Shown here: piece by piece, positions 17,616 through 26,413 of the stretch | Position numbering within the stretch: the first letter of the stretch is position 1 | Layout: every line of letters begins with the position of its first letter | DNA from: an uncultured Verrucomicrobiales bacterium | GTDB lineage: Bacteria; Verrucomicrobiota; Verrucomicrobiia; Verrucomicrobiales; DEV007 | Assembly: GCA_913058215.1 (NCBI GenBank) | Contig: CAJXQE010000038.1 | Location: 1 to 32,179, forward strand | DNA: 32,179 nucleotides | Direction of reading: 5' to 3' | Notes under the pieces: model-generated | The model's database searches: none | What the model saw: the letters and a program-made list of their open reading frames with translations, nothing else | Told to the model about the DNA's origin: nothing | Position numbers and translations under genes: made by a program

Positions 17616-18968
17616 TCAGCTCTGGTCTTCGCCGAGATTTCGAAAATCGAGACCCGTAGGTTGTTGGAACAATCGGAGGTCAAATTCGGCTGCGACAGCG
17701 AAGAGGTGGTCGAAAATATCTGCCTGAATTTCTTCGTATGCTCCCCAGGCTTTGTTTTTGGTGAAACAATAGATTTGGATCGGCAATCCACTTCCTTCTG
17801 AGGCAAGTTGCCGAACCAGAAGAGTCAATTCCTGATTGATTCCTTCATGGTTGCGCAAATACAATTCGATATAGGCCCGGAATGTTCCCACGTTGGTAAG
17901 GCGGCGACCGTTCACTCGATTGACTTCAAAGTCTTTGGATGCTTTTGAATTCCACTCCTCGATCTCCAGTTCTTTCTTCTTGAGATGTTCGGCAATGTGC
18001 TCGATCTGGCGAAATCGATCCAGCATTTCCGGTGTGCAAAGCTGGATGGAATTGGTGTCGACAATAATGCTGCGCTTGATGCGTCTCCCTTCACTTTCCT
18101 GCATGCCTCGCCAGTTTTTGAAAGACTGACTGATGAGGGCGTAGGTGGGAACAGTGGTCACTGTATTATCGAAGTTCCTCACTTTGACGGTGGTTAAGCC
18201 GATCTCCTCGACATCTCCATCTGCGCCCTGACTGGGCATTTCGATCCAGTCTCCTATTGAAACCATCTGGTTCGACCCCAATTGAACGCCGGCGACAAAA
18301 CCGAGGATGACATCTTTAAATACCAGCATCAGAACTGACGCAAAGACTCCGAGTCCTCCCAGAAGAACGGTGGGGGATTTTCCGATCAAGACGGCAAGGC
18401 CCAGAATGATCGCGATCAGTGCGAAGACCAGTTTGGCAACCTGAACAAAGGTTCCAAGATTTAGACGCTTGGTTCCGGGGAGTTTGGAAATGTAATCGAC
18501 GCTAGCGTTGAGCAGTGAGTCAATCAGGAGATATCCGGCAAGAAGAAGATAAATGCTGGAGCCTGTCTTGAGGAGGTAAGCCAAAGTCGGGGCCCCTTCA
18601 AAGAGGCCGGGAGCAAGGGAGTAGACGAAGAGTCCCGTGAGTAAATGGGTAAGCCATGTGAATACACCGTGACCAAGGAGATGGTCATCTATTTTTGTTG
18701 TGGTCCGCTCGGATATCTTTTTCACCAGTTTGAGGATCAAAGGGCGGGCGATCACAAAAAGTATCCAAACCACCAGGGCGAAGGCGGCAAGAAGAACTCC
18801 GTATGTGACAGCATCAACCAGTCCCTCAGGTATCCAGGGAACGTCATCGACTTTGGAACGAATCAATCTCGATAAGTGAGATGTTCCCTCTTTGACTGCT
18901 TCGGTGGTTTCCCGGATTGTTTGCACGGTAGTTCCAGCGAGGTCTCCCGGTATTTTTTCTTCGGCCAT
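17616..18968 (-). CDS. Mechanosensitive ion channel, MscS family (YbdG-like)
   Basis: A 450-residue inner-membrane protein with about five membrane helices, the last (around VLLGGLGVFASVLMLVFKDV) lining the pore as in MscS. After it come the beta domain (SIGDWIEMP) and the YbdG-type block VRNFDNTVTTVPTYALISQS, then FKNWRGMQESEGRRIKRSI. That block separates YbdG/MscM-like channels from the shorter MscS. These channels open on membrane tension and protect against osmotic downshock. The ATG at 18968 is preferred; an in-frame ATG at 19004 would add 12 polar residues, and neither has a ribosome site. Its stop is only 2 bases from the convergent phosphoesterase stop. Confidence 0.93.
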   Translation of the reverse strand: MAEEKIPGDLAGTTVQTIRETTEAVKEGTSHLSRLIRSKVDDVPWIPEGLVDAVTYGVLLAAFALVVWILFVIARPLILKLVKKISERTTTKIDDHLLGHGVFTWLTHLLTGLFVYSLAPGLFEGAPTLAYLLKTGSSIYLLLAGYLLIDSLLNASVDYISKLPGTKRLNLGTFVQVAKLVFALIAIILGLAVLIGKSPTVLLGGLGVFASVLMLVFKDVILGFVAGVQLGSNQMVSIGDWIEMPSQGADGDVEEIGLTTVKVRNFDNTVTTVPTYALISQSFKNWRGMQESEGRRIKRSIIVDTNSIQLCTPEMLDRFRQIEHIAEHLKKKELEIEEWNSKASKDFEVNRVNGRRLTNVGTFRAYIELYLRNHEGINQELTLLVRQLASEGSGLPIQIYCFTKNKAWGAYEEIQADIFDHLFAVAAEFDLRLFQQPTGLDFRNLGEDQS

Positions 18969-19182
18969 GAGATATGGCGATACAGGACAATGCTCAACAT
19001 GCAATGGTCGAGTTTGATTTACCCATCGTTTCTGGCAGGCCCTTCGGGAGACCTAGGCCTTAAGTAAGGAGATGATTCTCAGGCAGCCACAGGATCAAAT
19101 TCGCGAATCACTTGCGATTACGCCATACATTTTCCTCTACCATTTTCCTCAAATCGGAACATACTCCCCGACCCTGATTTCC

Positions 19183-22100
19183 ATGAAGACATTTGCCCTG
19201 ATACTCTCGCTGATCCTTTCCTTCCTTGCCTTTAACGCAAGTGCTGAGGCCAAACCGCTCAAAGCGCTCCTCGTTGCCGGTGGTTGCTGCCACGATTACA
19301 AGGGGCAGCACGAAGCTTTGTTCAAAGGCATCCAGGCCCGGGCCAATGTGCAGGTCGACGTGTATTGGACCGACGACAAGAGTGTAAATCCGCCGCTGGC
19401 ACTATACGAAAATCCCGACTGGGCGAAGGGCTACGATATTATCATTCACGATGAGTGTGCGGCCGGGAACAAGGATCTGCGGGTGATGAAAAACATCCTT
19501 AAGGCGCATGAAACCATTCCGGCGGTGCATTTGCATTGTGCGATGCACAGTTTCCGCAACGGAACGGATCAGTGGTTCAAGCATCTTGGGATTCAGTCTT
19601 CAAGGCACGGACCGCAGCAGCCGATCAAAATCGAATTTGTGGCCAAAGATCATCCGATCACGAAGACATTGAAAGATTGGACTACGATCAATGAGGAGCT
19701 CTACAACAACGTGGATGTTTTTGACGCCCAGGCTATCGCGATGGGCAAACAAATGGTGAAAGGCAAAGAAGAGGCCGCCATCGTTGCCTGGACGAATGAA
19801 AAACAGGGTGCTCCGAGTTTTAGCACCACCATCGGACACAACACCTCAACGGTGGCTGATGAGCGTTATCTGGAAATGGTAACGCGCGGTTTGCTCTGGG
19901 CTTCCGGAAAACTCAACGAGGATTACCTCGGAAAACCTTTCACCGGCGAAAACAAAATTACTTTTGTAAAAGCCGCTGAGCAAAAGAAAAAGCCTGCCCC
20001 TAAGGCAAATCTAGGCGCAGCTCCAAAGGGCGCGACGCTGGTGACGATGACGGCGCAGAGCGAAGAAACCGGCAAGAGTAATTTTGCGTGGAAAGCGGTT
20101 GATGGAACCACAGACAGTCGTTGGTGCGCTTCAGGAGGCAGTAAACCGCAATGGCTTCAGTTGGAACTGGATGCTGCCAAAAAAGTTTCGGGCGTCGATA
20201 TTATCTGGGAGAACGCCAACAATGCCTACGGGTATAAGTTGGAAGGATCGGCTGATGGCAAGAAGTGGGAGATGCTCGCCGACGAAACCGGAAACAAAAA
20301 GCAGGGAGATACCAAGTCCACTTTTGGCGAAAAAGAAATTCGGTTCCTTAAGATTACCTGCACATCTTCCAGTGCTGGCGGATGGGCGAGTATCCGCGAG
20401 GTGTCTTTGAAAAGTTCCGGCATCAAGAGCCTTTTTCCGAAGCTGGATGAAAAGACACAGGCCGCGGTGAAGAAAGAGCGGGAGAAAGCGGAAGCTGCCG
20501 CTAACGATCCTCATGCGAAAGAGGGCAACATCGCTCCGAAGATCGTTAAACTGAGTGCCGAAGAGGAAGCTACCATTCTTAAAAATGCCTCTGTTCCTGA
20601 GGGGTTTGATATGACTCTTTTCTCGAACTCGGAAGCGGCGAATTACCCTGTCTATGTGGCAGCGTCTCCAAACGGTGATCTGTATGTTTCCAGTGATGGC
20701 AACGGTTCTCTCGGTCGCGATCCACATCGGGGAAGGGTATTGCGACTTCGTGATAAGGACGGTGATGGACGTGCTGACGAGGTCACGGAATTTGTTAAAG
20801 ACATCGATTCGCCGCGCGGATTGATCTGGGATCACGACCGACTTTACCTACTGCATCCGCCGCACATCAGCGTGTTCCACGACAAAGACGGAGACGGCGT
20901 TTCCGAAGATTCACAGATTTTGATTAAAGACATCGCCTTCGGTTTTGCTGATCGCCCGGCCGATCATACCACTAATGACATCACGCTTGGAGTGGATGGC
21001 TGGATTTACATCGCCGGCGGTGATTTCGGATTTCTGAAGGCAACAGGAACTGACGGTCGCGAACTGCAGCATCGTGGCGGCGGTGTGATCCGTTTCCGGC
21101 CTGACGGTAGTGGTTTGGAAATTTTCGCCACAGGAACGAGAAACATTCTCGCGACTCCGATCAGCCCTACTCTCGAAATGTTCGCTCGCGACAACACCAA
21201 TGATGGTGGCGGTTGGGATGTCCGGTTTCACCATTTTACCGGCCTGGAAGATCACGGCTATCCGCGAATGTACAAAAACTTCGGCGAAGAACACATTGCC
21301 CCTCTTGCTGACTACGGCGGCGGTTCCGGTTGCGGCGGCGTTTACATCAGCGAGCCCGGCTTTCCAGCAGAATGGAACAATGCTCCTTTTACCTGCGACT
21401 GGGGAACCGGCGCTCTCTGGCGGCACACGGTCGAGAAGAACGGGGCGACCTATGTCGAACCAACAGCTCCGGAAAAATTTGTCAGTATGACGCGTCCGAC
21501 CGATGCCTCTGTTGACGGCATGAGCGGGGTCTATCAGGCCAGCTGGATCGGGGCGACTTTCAAATGGGCGGGGCCGGATGTCGGCTATATCGTTCGTGTG
21601 ACACCGAAGGGGTATGAGCCTGATGCTCTTCCGGATTTTGAAAAAATGTCTGATGCCGAACTCGTTGCAGCCCTCGAATCTAACAGTCAGGTCCGCACTC
21701 TCGAAGCCCAGCGCACTCTGCTTCGCCGCGACGCGAAAACGGAGACCACAGATTCGCTTGTTGCTCTCGCGGGAAACAATGAAAAACCTCTCGCTGCACG
21801 GGTGGCGGCTTTGTTTGCGATTACTCAAAGTGATTCCGAAAACATTCCTTCAACGGTGGCTCCGCTTGCGGACGATGCGGAATTGAAGCGCTTCGTTGCC
21901 CGGGCGCTTGCTGATGTGCCGGGGAATGAAAAATCAGAAGCGGTTTTTGCCGATGCTTTGAGAAGTTCCAACGCACGCACTCAGCTTGAGGCGATCGTCG
22001 CAGTTGCTCGTCAGAATATTGTCGATCTAGCCCCGAACGTCGCAGTGCACCTTGGATCAGATGATCCGGTGGTTGCCCACACCGCTTTCCGCGGACTCGC

Positions 22101-23682
22101 TCAATTGAAAGGAGCAGATGCTGCTTTCGCCGTTCTCGATGATACCTCCGCCAGCGCAAACCAAAGGGTCGGTGCGGCATACGCCCTGATGCGCATCCAT
22201 GATACTGCGGTGGTCGACGGAGTCATCAGACGCCTTGAAAAAGAGACACGTCCTGATGTTCGCAAGCTGCTCATCAGTATCTTAAGTCGACTTCATTTCG
22301 CCGACGGCGAATGGAAAGGTGACAGCTGGGGAACCCGCCCGGATACCCGTGGCCCCTATTATCAGCCTGAAGCCTGGAGTGAAACTCCGAATGTGGCTGC
22401 TGTTCTCCAGATCTTGTTGGAAAGGGCTCCGGCAGATGAAGCCGCTTTTCTGGTCAAGGAGATGGCTCGCAACCGGATTCAGTCCGATGGTGCGCTCAAG
22501 CGAATTTTATCTCTGGCGAAAGAGAATCCAAAAGTGATTCCCGAAGCGGTTGCCCAACTCGCGACCACCAGTACTATTCCTGCAGACGGTGTTGATATTT
22601 TGCTGACAGCCATCGCTTCGAAAGAGACTGCTGCGTTGACTCGATCACAAGCTGTGGTCGCCCTGGCGAAAACCGACAGCGCCGAAGGGGCAATGCGCAC
22701 ACTGGTAGCATTAACGGAGTTGACTGAAAATGTCGGTGCGATGGAAGAAGCAGCGAAAGCCGTGAATTCGATCGAAGACGAACATAAGAAAAAGTCTGAA
22801 GGGAAACTCGCGAAGACGAATCTCGGCACAGCGAAGAAGCAACTCGATACTGCCCGTGACGCTTTTCTGAAATCTCCAAAATTGGAGAATCATCACACGG
22901 CTATCGAAAAATTCGCCGAAGACAGCGACTCGCCCGAAGCCTTCTGGGCGGACGCTGCTCTGATTGCTCTCGCTGGCCGAAAAGGCGGCAGCCCTGAGTC
23001 CCGTGAAATGTCGCAGAAGGCTCTCGATGCCGGGTTCGAAAACCCTAAACGTCGCATCCGTTTGTTTCAGGCGGTGGCGGCTTTGAAGAACCGGTCCTAC
23101 GACAATTTAATTCTTGCTGCAATGTCCAATGCGGATCCTGAAGTTGCTGCAACTGCGAAGCAGACAGCAAAAGTATTGAAATTGAAACCCGCCAAAAAGG
23201 ACGATTCTCCGAAGATCGGAACGCTGACTCCGGAAAAAGCGATCGCGATGGCAGTGAAGATGAAAGGGGATGCAAATCATGGCGAACAGCTTTTCGCGAA
23301 AGCCACATGCATTGCCTGTCATACCGCTACTCAGGATGAGCCGCAAAAAGGACCTTACCTTGGCAATATCGCTCAGACCTACAAACGTCCCGATCTGGCG
23401 GTAGCGATCATCGAACCGAACAAAACTATTGCCCAGGGGTTTGCGACCAATGTGATCGCGAAGAATGACGGCACGATGGTGATGGGTTTCGTGACCGACG
23501 AAGCCGGCGATTCAGTGACGGTCCGCGACATCGCGGCTCAGGAACACAAATTCAAAAAATCCGACATTAAAAAGCGGGATACGATTCCCACTTCAATGAT
23601 GCCTCCCGGTTTGATGAATAATTTCACGGTAAAAGATCTCGCCAGTTTGTTGGAATACCTGGAGAAGCTCTCCAAGAAATAG
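19183..23682 (+). CDS. Giant secreted ThuA / discoidin / PVC-type dehydrogenase propeller / HEAT / cytochrome c fusion
   Basis: A 1499-residue multidomain protein. A Sec signal peptide (about 1-22, ending NASAEA) precedes a ThuA-like domain (about 24-245, LLVAGGCCHDYKGQHEAL, HLHCAMHSFRNGTDQWF). A Lys/Ala/Pro linker leads to a discoidin-like F5/8 type C domain (about 287-415, containing DGTTDSRWCASGG). A beta-propeller of the PVC membrane-bound dehydrogenase type spans about 474-820, with DKDGDG repeats. Helical HEAT-like repeats run from about 820 to 1290. A C-terminal cytochrome c domain has CIACH at 1376-1380 and a candidate methionine ligand in the SMMPPG segment. The family occurs in planctomycetes and verrucomicrobia and is thought to act on sugars in the periplasm. 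The ATG at 19183 is chosen over 19072 because it starts the signal peptide. Substrate unknown. Confidence 0.92.
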   Translation: MKTFALILSLILSFLAFNASAEAKPLKALLVAGGCCHDYKGQHEALFKGIQARANVQVDVYWTDDKSVNPPLALYENPDWAKGYDIIIHDECAAGNKDLRVMKNILKAHETIPAVHLHCAMHSFRNGTDQWFKHLGIQSSRHGPQQPIKIEFVAKDHPITKTLKDWTTINEELYNNVDVFDAQAIAMGKQMVKGKEEAAIVAWTNEKQGAPSFSTTIGHNTSTVADERYLEMVTRGLLWASGKLNEDYLGKPFTGENKITFVKAAEQKKKPAPKANLGAAPKGATLVTMTAQSEETGKSNFAWKAVDGTTDSRWCASGGSKPQWLQLELDAAKKVSGVDIIWENANNAYGYKLEGSADGKKWEMLADETGNKKQGDTKSTFGEKEIRFLKITCTSSSAGGWASIREVSLKSSGIKSLFPKLDEKTQAAVKKEREKAEAAANDPHAKEGNIAPKIVKLSAEEEATILKNASVPEGFDMTLFSNSEAANYPVYVAASPNGDLYVSSDGNGSLGRDPHRGRVLRLRDKDGDGRADEVTEFVKDIDSPRGLIWDHDRLYLLHPPHISVFHDKDGDGVSEDSQILIKDIAFGFADRPADHTTNDITLGVDGWIYIAGGDFGFLKATGTDGRELQHRGGGVIRFRPDGSGLEIFATGTRNILATPISPTLEMFARDNTNDGGGWDVRFHHFTGLEDHGYPRMYKNFGEEHIAPLADYGGGSGCGGVYISEPGFPAEWNNAPFTCDWGTGALWRHTVEKNGATYVEPTAPEKFVSMTRPTDASVDGMSGVYQASWIGATFKWAGPDVGYIVRVTPKGYEPDALPDFEKMSDAELVAALESNSQVRTLEAQRTLLRRDAKTETTDSLVALAGNNEKPLAARVAALFAITQSDSENIPSTVAPLADDAELKRFVARALADVPGNEKSEAVFADALRSSNARTQLEAIVAVARQNIVDLAPNVAVHLGSDDPVVAHTAFRGLAQLKGADAAFAVLDDTSASANQRVGAAYALMRIHDTAVVDGVIRRLEKETRPDVRKLLISILSRLHFADGEWKGDSWGTRPDTRGPYYQPEAWSETPNVAAVLQILLERAPADEAAFLVKEMARNRIQSDGALKRILSLAKENPKVIPEAVAQLATTSTIPADGVDILLTAIASKETAALTRSQAVVALAKTDSAEGAMRTLVALTELTENVGAMEEAAKAVNSIEDEHKKKSEGKLAKTNLGTAKKQLDTARDAFLKSPKLENHHTAIEKFAEDSDSPEAFWADAALIALAGRKGGSPESREMSQKALDAGFENPKRRIRLFQAVAALKNRSYDNLILAAMSNADPEVAATAKQTAKVLKLKPAKKDDSPKIGTLTPEKAIAMAVKMKGDANHGEQLFAKATCIACHTATQDEPQKGPYLGNIAQTYKRPDLAVAIIEPNKTIAQGFATNVIAKNDGTMVMGFVTDEAGDSVTVRDIAAQEHKFKKSDIKKRDTIPTSMMPPGLMNNFTVKDLASLLEYLEKLSKK

Positions 23683-23692
23683 TCAGAACCCT

Positions 23693-23730
23693 GAGGGGCA
23701 GTTTTTCCGAAAACTTGCCTCTCTTCATTT
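23693..23730 (+). terminator. Hairpin terminator after the ThuA-fusion gene
   Basis: Starting 10 bases after the stop, GAGGGGCAGTTTT (23693-23705) pairs across a TCCG loop with AAAACTTGCCTCTC (23710-23723). The 13 pairs include one G-T wobble and one bulged T. The T-rich tail TTCATTT follows. The stem is strong but the T-run is interrupted. It separates the giant gene from lysA, whose ATG is 23 bases further on, so lysA probably has its own promoter or depends on read-through. Confidence 0.65.
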
Positions 23731-23752
23731 CCCCGCTATCTTCGCGGCCATT

Positions 23753-25042
23753 ATGCACTCCTTCGGATATCGGAACGGAACTCTTCATTGCGAAAGCGTG
23801 GACCTCGATGCTTTGGCTGAGGAACACGGAACTCCTCTCTATGTCTACAGCAAGGGGACGATTATTGATCACTATCGCAGGCTCGCTGCGGCGATGAATG
23901 AAGTGGATTGCCACATTTGTTACGCTACCAAGGCGAACTCCAATATCGCGGTGCTGAATCTGCTGGCGAAAGAAGGGGCCGGATTCGATATCGTTTCCGG
24001 TGGTGAACTTTTTCGCGTGGAAAAAGCAGGTGGAGACCCGGGAAAATGCACTTTTGCCGGTGTTGGGAAAACCCGGCCAGAGATCGAATATGCCCTTGAG
24101 AAAGGGATCTACTGTTTCAATGCGGAAAGTGAAGCTGAGATCGCATTCATCAGTGAAGTCGCGGGAGCGATGGGGAAAGTTGCCCCGATTGCCTTGCGGG
24201 TGAATCCCAATGTGGATGCAAAAACTCACAAATACATTTCGACCGGCAAGAGCGAGAACAAATTTGGAATCGATTTTGAAGTGATCCGCGAAGCTTACGC
24301 GAGAGCAGCGGCCTTGCCGAATATTCAGATCAAAGGTCTGCAGATGCACATCGGGTCACAGCTGACTTCGGTGGATCCGTTCAGTGAAGCGGTCGAAAAA
24401 GTGGCCCCGGTGGTTGAAGAATTGAAAGCGGAGTATGGCATCGAATTCTTCAGTATCGGTGGAGGAATTGGAATTGTGTATGAAAACTCACTGGCCAGTG
24501 GTGATATTTCCTGGTGGAACGAACACGAAGAATCCCCACTGACCGTCGAAGAGTATGCGGCAAGAATTGTCCCGACCTTGAAAAAGCTCGGTCTGAAAAT
24601 CATTCTGGAGCCCGGGCGCTACATGGTGGGAAATGCCGGTGTCATGATCACTGAGGTGCTCTACGAGAAACGCGGCTCTGCCAAAGTATTTAAAGTCGTT
24701 GATGCGGGAATGAATGATCTCATTCGTCCAGCTCTCTATGAGGGCCACCATGACATTGTTCCGCTTAAGGAAGACAATTCAGGGGATACTGAGGCCGTTG
24801 ATATCGTCGGCCCCGTCTGTGAGAGCGGTGACTTTTTCGCTCAGGATCGCGAGCTGCCGATCGTTCAGTCAGGTGAAAAGCTGGCTCTGCTCAGTGCTGG
24901 AGCCTACGGATTCGTAATGGCTTCGAATTACAACTCACGTCCATTCCCGGCCGAGATTCTTGTCGACGATGAAGTGGCACACGTCATTCGTCCCCGTCAG
25001 ACTATAGAAGAACTCCTCACCACGGAAGTAATTCCGCAGTGA
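23753..25042 (+). CDS. lysA: Diaminopimelate decarboxylase
   Basis: A 429-residue PLP-dependent fold-type III decarboxylase that makes L-lysine from meso-diaminopimelate, the last step of lysine synthesis. The PLP-binding lysine is K60 in YATKANSN. Other hallmarks are GFDIVSGGEL, the barrel segment ALRVNPNVDAKTHKYISTG with KFGID, the glycine-rich phosphate-binding GGGIG, and EPGRYMV. The C-terminal GPVCESGDFF holds the active-site cysteine contributed across the dimer, followed by GAYGFVMASNYNSRP. Length is normal for LysA. It follows a terminator-like hairpin and converges with the DUF4126 gene. Confidence 0.97.
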   Translation: MHSFGYRNGTLHCESVDLDALAEEHGTPLYVYSKGTIIDHYRRLAAAMNEVDCHICYATKANSNIAVLNLLAKEGAGFDIVSGGELFRVEKAGGDPGKCTFAGVGKTRPEIEYALEKGIYCFNAESEAEIAFISEVAGAMGKVAPIALRVNPNVDAKTHKYISTGKSENKFGIDFEVIREAYARAAALPNIQIKGLQMHIGSQLTSVDPFSEAVEKVAPVVEELKAEYGIEFFSIGGGIGIVYENSLASGDISWWNEHEESPLTVEEYAARIVPTLKKLGLKIILEPGRYMVGNAGVMITEVLYEKRGSAKVFKVVDAGMNDLIRPALYEGHHDIVPLKEDNSGDTEAVDIVGPVCESGDFFAQDRELPIVQSGEKLALLSAGAYGFVMASNYNSRPFPAEILVDDEVAHVIRPRQTIEELLTTEVIPQ

Positions 25043-25061
25043 GGAGCCGGTATTTTAGACC

Positions 25062-25096
25062 ACGCTCCCGTTTTCGGGGAGCGTAAATTATTTTCT
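25062..25096 (+). terminator. Intrinsic terminator between convergent lysA and DUF4126 gene
   Basis: ACGCTCCC (25062-25069) and GGGAGCGT (25077-25084) form a perfect 8-base stem around GTTTTCG. The tail AAATTATTTTC follows on the plus strand. It lies 19 bases after the lysA stop. On the minus strand the hairpin would also follow the DUF4126 stop, but with a poor T-tail, so it mainly serves lysA. Confidence 0.7.
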
Positions 25097-25109
25097 TCTA
25101 ACGGAAGCA

Positions 25110-26204
25110 CTAAGAACTCGTCGATTCTGCAGGAATTTCCTGTCGCGCAATCGCGGGTTCGTCGCCCAGTTTCGTCACATCCGTAACAAGGGCTTTTCGT
25201 GTCTTTAATATCTCTTCGGCTACGCGGTTGGCAACTGCGCGCTGGCCGGATGGCAAACGGAAGGTCAGCTTGCGACTGCCTTTGCGATCATAGACCACCA
25301 CATCTTCGCTGAAAAATCTCGGTTCCTGGGTGACTTGCAGTCCTTCCAGAGAAACTGTCGCGTGGTAATCCCGCCACATTCGGCGCCCGATAAAATGCAG
25401 GATGCTTTCGTCACTGGAATCCGAAACGAGTTTTCCGAAAGTGAAGGGGGTGAAGGATTTGAATTTTTTACAGCGCCCCACAAGCACCTGAATAGACCAG
25501 CCAACTTCAGGAGCCTCTGTATCGAGAACCTTGCTGAGGGCGAGGTCTTCGTCAGAGCTCAGGCCAGCGTAGAGTAATTCCTCGCTTTCCCCTCGTCGAA
25601 CCGGTGAGGTCACTTTGTGCCAGAGAAGCCAGACGAAAGATTTGATCCGGCGGAAGAGTTTCGGTGCCAGGTAAAGGCACATGCTGATAAAAAGAAGAAA
25701 CACCACACCTGCGACAAGGGGGTTCGCAGCCATGAGGGCGAGACCGCCGAGTACAGCAATATCCTCGGTGACACTTGCGGCGATATTCGTGAAAGGTTCC
25801 GGGGATGCGTTGATAGCAAGCCTGCTTCCCGCTTTGAAGCTGTGTGCGACCAGAGTGGTACCGCCAGCCAGCATTGCGATGATGACTTCGAACCCGGGCT
25901 CGACCGGTCCGAGTGTGTGCATGGCCAGCAGGCCGCCACCGATTGGGCGGATGAGAGTGTGAACCGTATCCCAAAGCGAGTCGACCCAGGGGATTTTGTC
26001 GGAGAAAAATTCGAGGCAGAAAAAGACTCCAGCCACCGCGATGACAGCCGGCTCGCCAAGGACCATTAATTCCGGATATTTTGAGGCGACATCAACCCAG
26101 CCGAGATTGATAGCAGTTCCCGTGATGAGAACAACGAGATAGAGATTGAGCCCGGCGAGGGTGGCAAAGCCGAGGGCGACAGCGAGTGTTTCGAGGACTT
26201 CCAT
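25110..26204 (-). CDS. DUF4126 membrane protein with long C-terminal soluble extension
   Basis: A 364-residue protein. The first 195 or so residues are a DUF4126 integral membrane domain with about five hydrophobic helices, conserved small-residue motifs and acidic residues (LAGLNLYLVVLITG, GPVEPGFEVIIAMLAGGTTL, NIAASVTEDIAV). The remaining 165 residues are soluble and resemble nothing I can name; they contain many charged residues and a segment FRLPSGQRAVANRVAEEIL that looks like a pleckstrin-type or SHOCT-neighbouring strand-helix pattern without being diagnostic. The function of DUF4126 proteins is unknown. It is a single-gene unit convergent with lysA. The start ATG at 26204 begins directly with the first helix. 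Confidence 0.85.
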   Translation of the reverse strand: MEVLETLAVALGFATLAGLNLYLVVLITGTAINLGWVDVASKYPELMVLGEPAVIAVAGVFFCLEFFSDKIPWVDSLWDTVHTLIRPIGGGLLAMHTLGPVEPGFEVIIAMLAGGTTLVAHSFKAGSRLAINASPEPFTNIAASVTEDIAVLGGLALMAANPLVAGVVFLLFISMCLYLAPKLFRRIKSFVWLLWHKVTSPVRRGESEELLYAGLSSDEDLALSKVLDTEAPEVGWSIQVLVGRCKKFKSFTPFTFGKLVSDSSDESILHFIGRRMWRDYHATVSLEGLQVTQEPRFFSEDVVVYDRKGSRKLTFRLPSGQRAVANRVAEEILKTRKALVTDVTKLGDEPAIARQEIPAESTSS

Positions 26205-26296
26205 AAGTTTTCAGGGTGTTCGTGTTCGGTTCAGCCAGCCCGGATGGACAGCCTTTTCACACAGTATCATTGACCCACAGTTCCTCATTCTCCACT

Positions 26297-26323
26297 ATTA
26301 CAAACGGCTCACCTCTTTATAAT
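26297..26323 (+). promoter_or_regulatory. Candidate sigma-70 promoter for the sulfatase operon
   Basis: A perfect -10 hexamer TATAAT lies at 26318-26323. The best -35 is ATTACA at 26297-26302 (4 of 6 matches), with a short 15-base spacer. It would leave a 5' leader of about 85 bases before the sulfatase ATG at 26414. The -10 is convincing and the -35 is not. The rest of 26205-26413 shows no other feature. Confidence 0.35.
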
Positions 26324-26413
26324 CGTAGAGGAAAATGCAGATTTTTTGCGGAGGGAACTTCTTGCAATTGAAAGCCAAACTCGGCTGAATGGGCCTTTGA
26401 GAATCCTAATCTG

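Noticed and set aside
19066..19182. AAGGAG directly before an ATG at 19072, suggesting an earlier start for the ThuA fusion
   Set aside because: The site abuts the ATG with no spacing, and the extra 37 residues would bury the signal peptide that begins at 19183.
20911..21828. A 305-codon minus-strand open frame inside the ThuA fusion gene
   Set aside because: It is antisense to the propeller region and shows no motif.
25617..26069. A 150-codon plus-strand open frame opposite the DUF4126 gene
   Set aside because: The minus-strand frame has coherent membrane helices; this one is strongly charged and lacks any family pattern.
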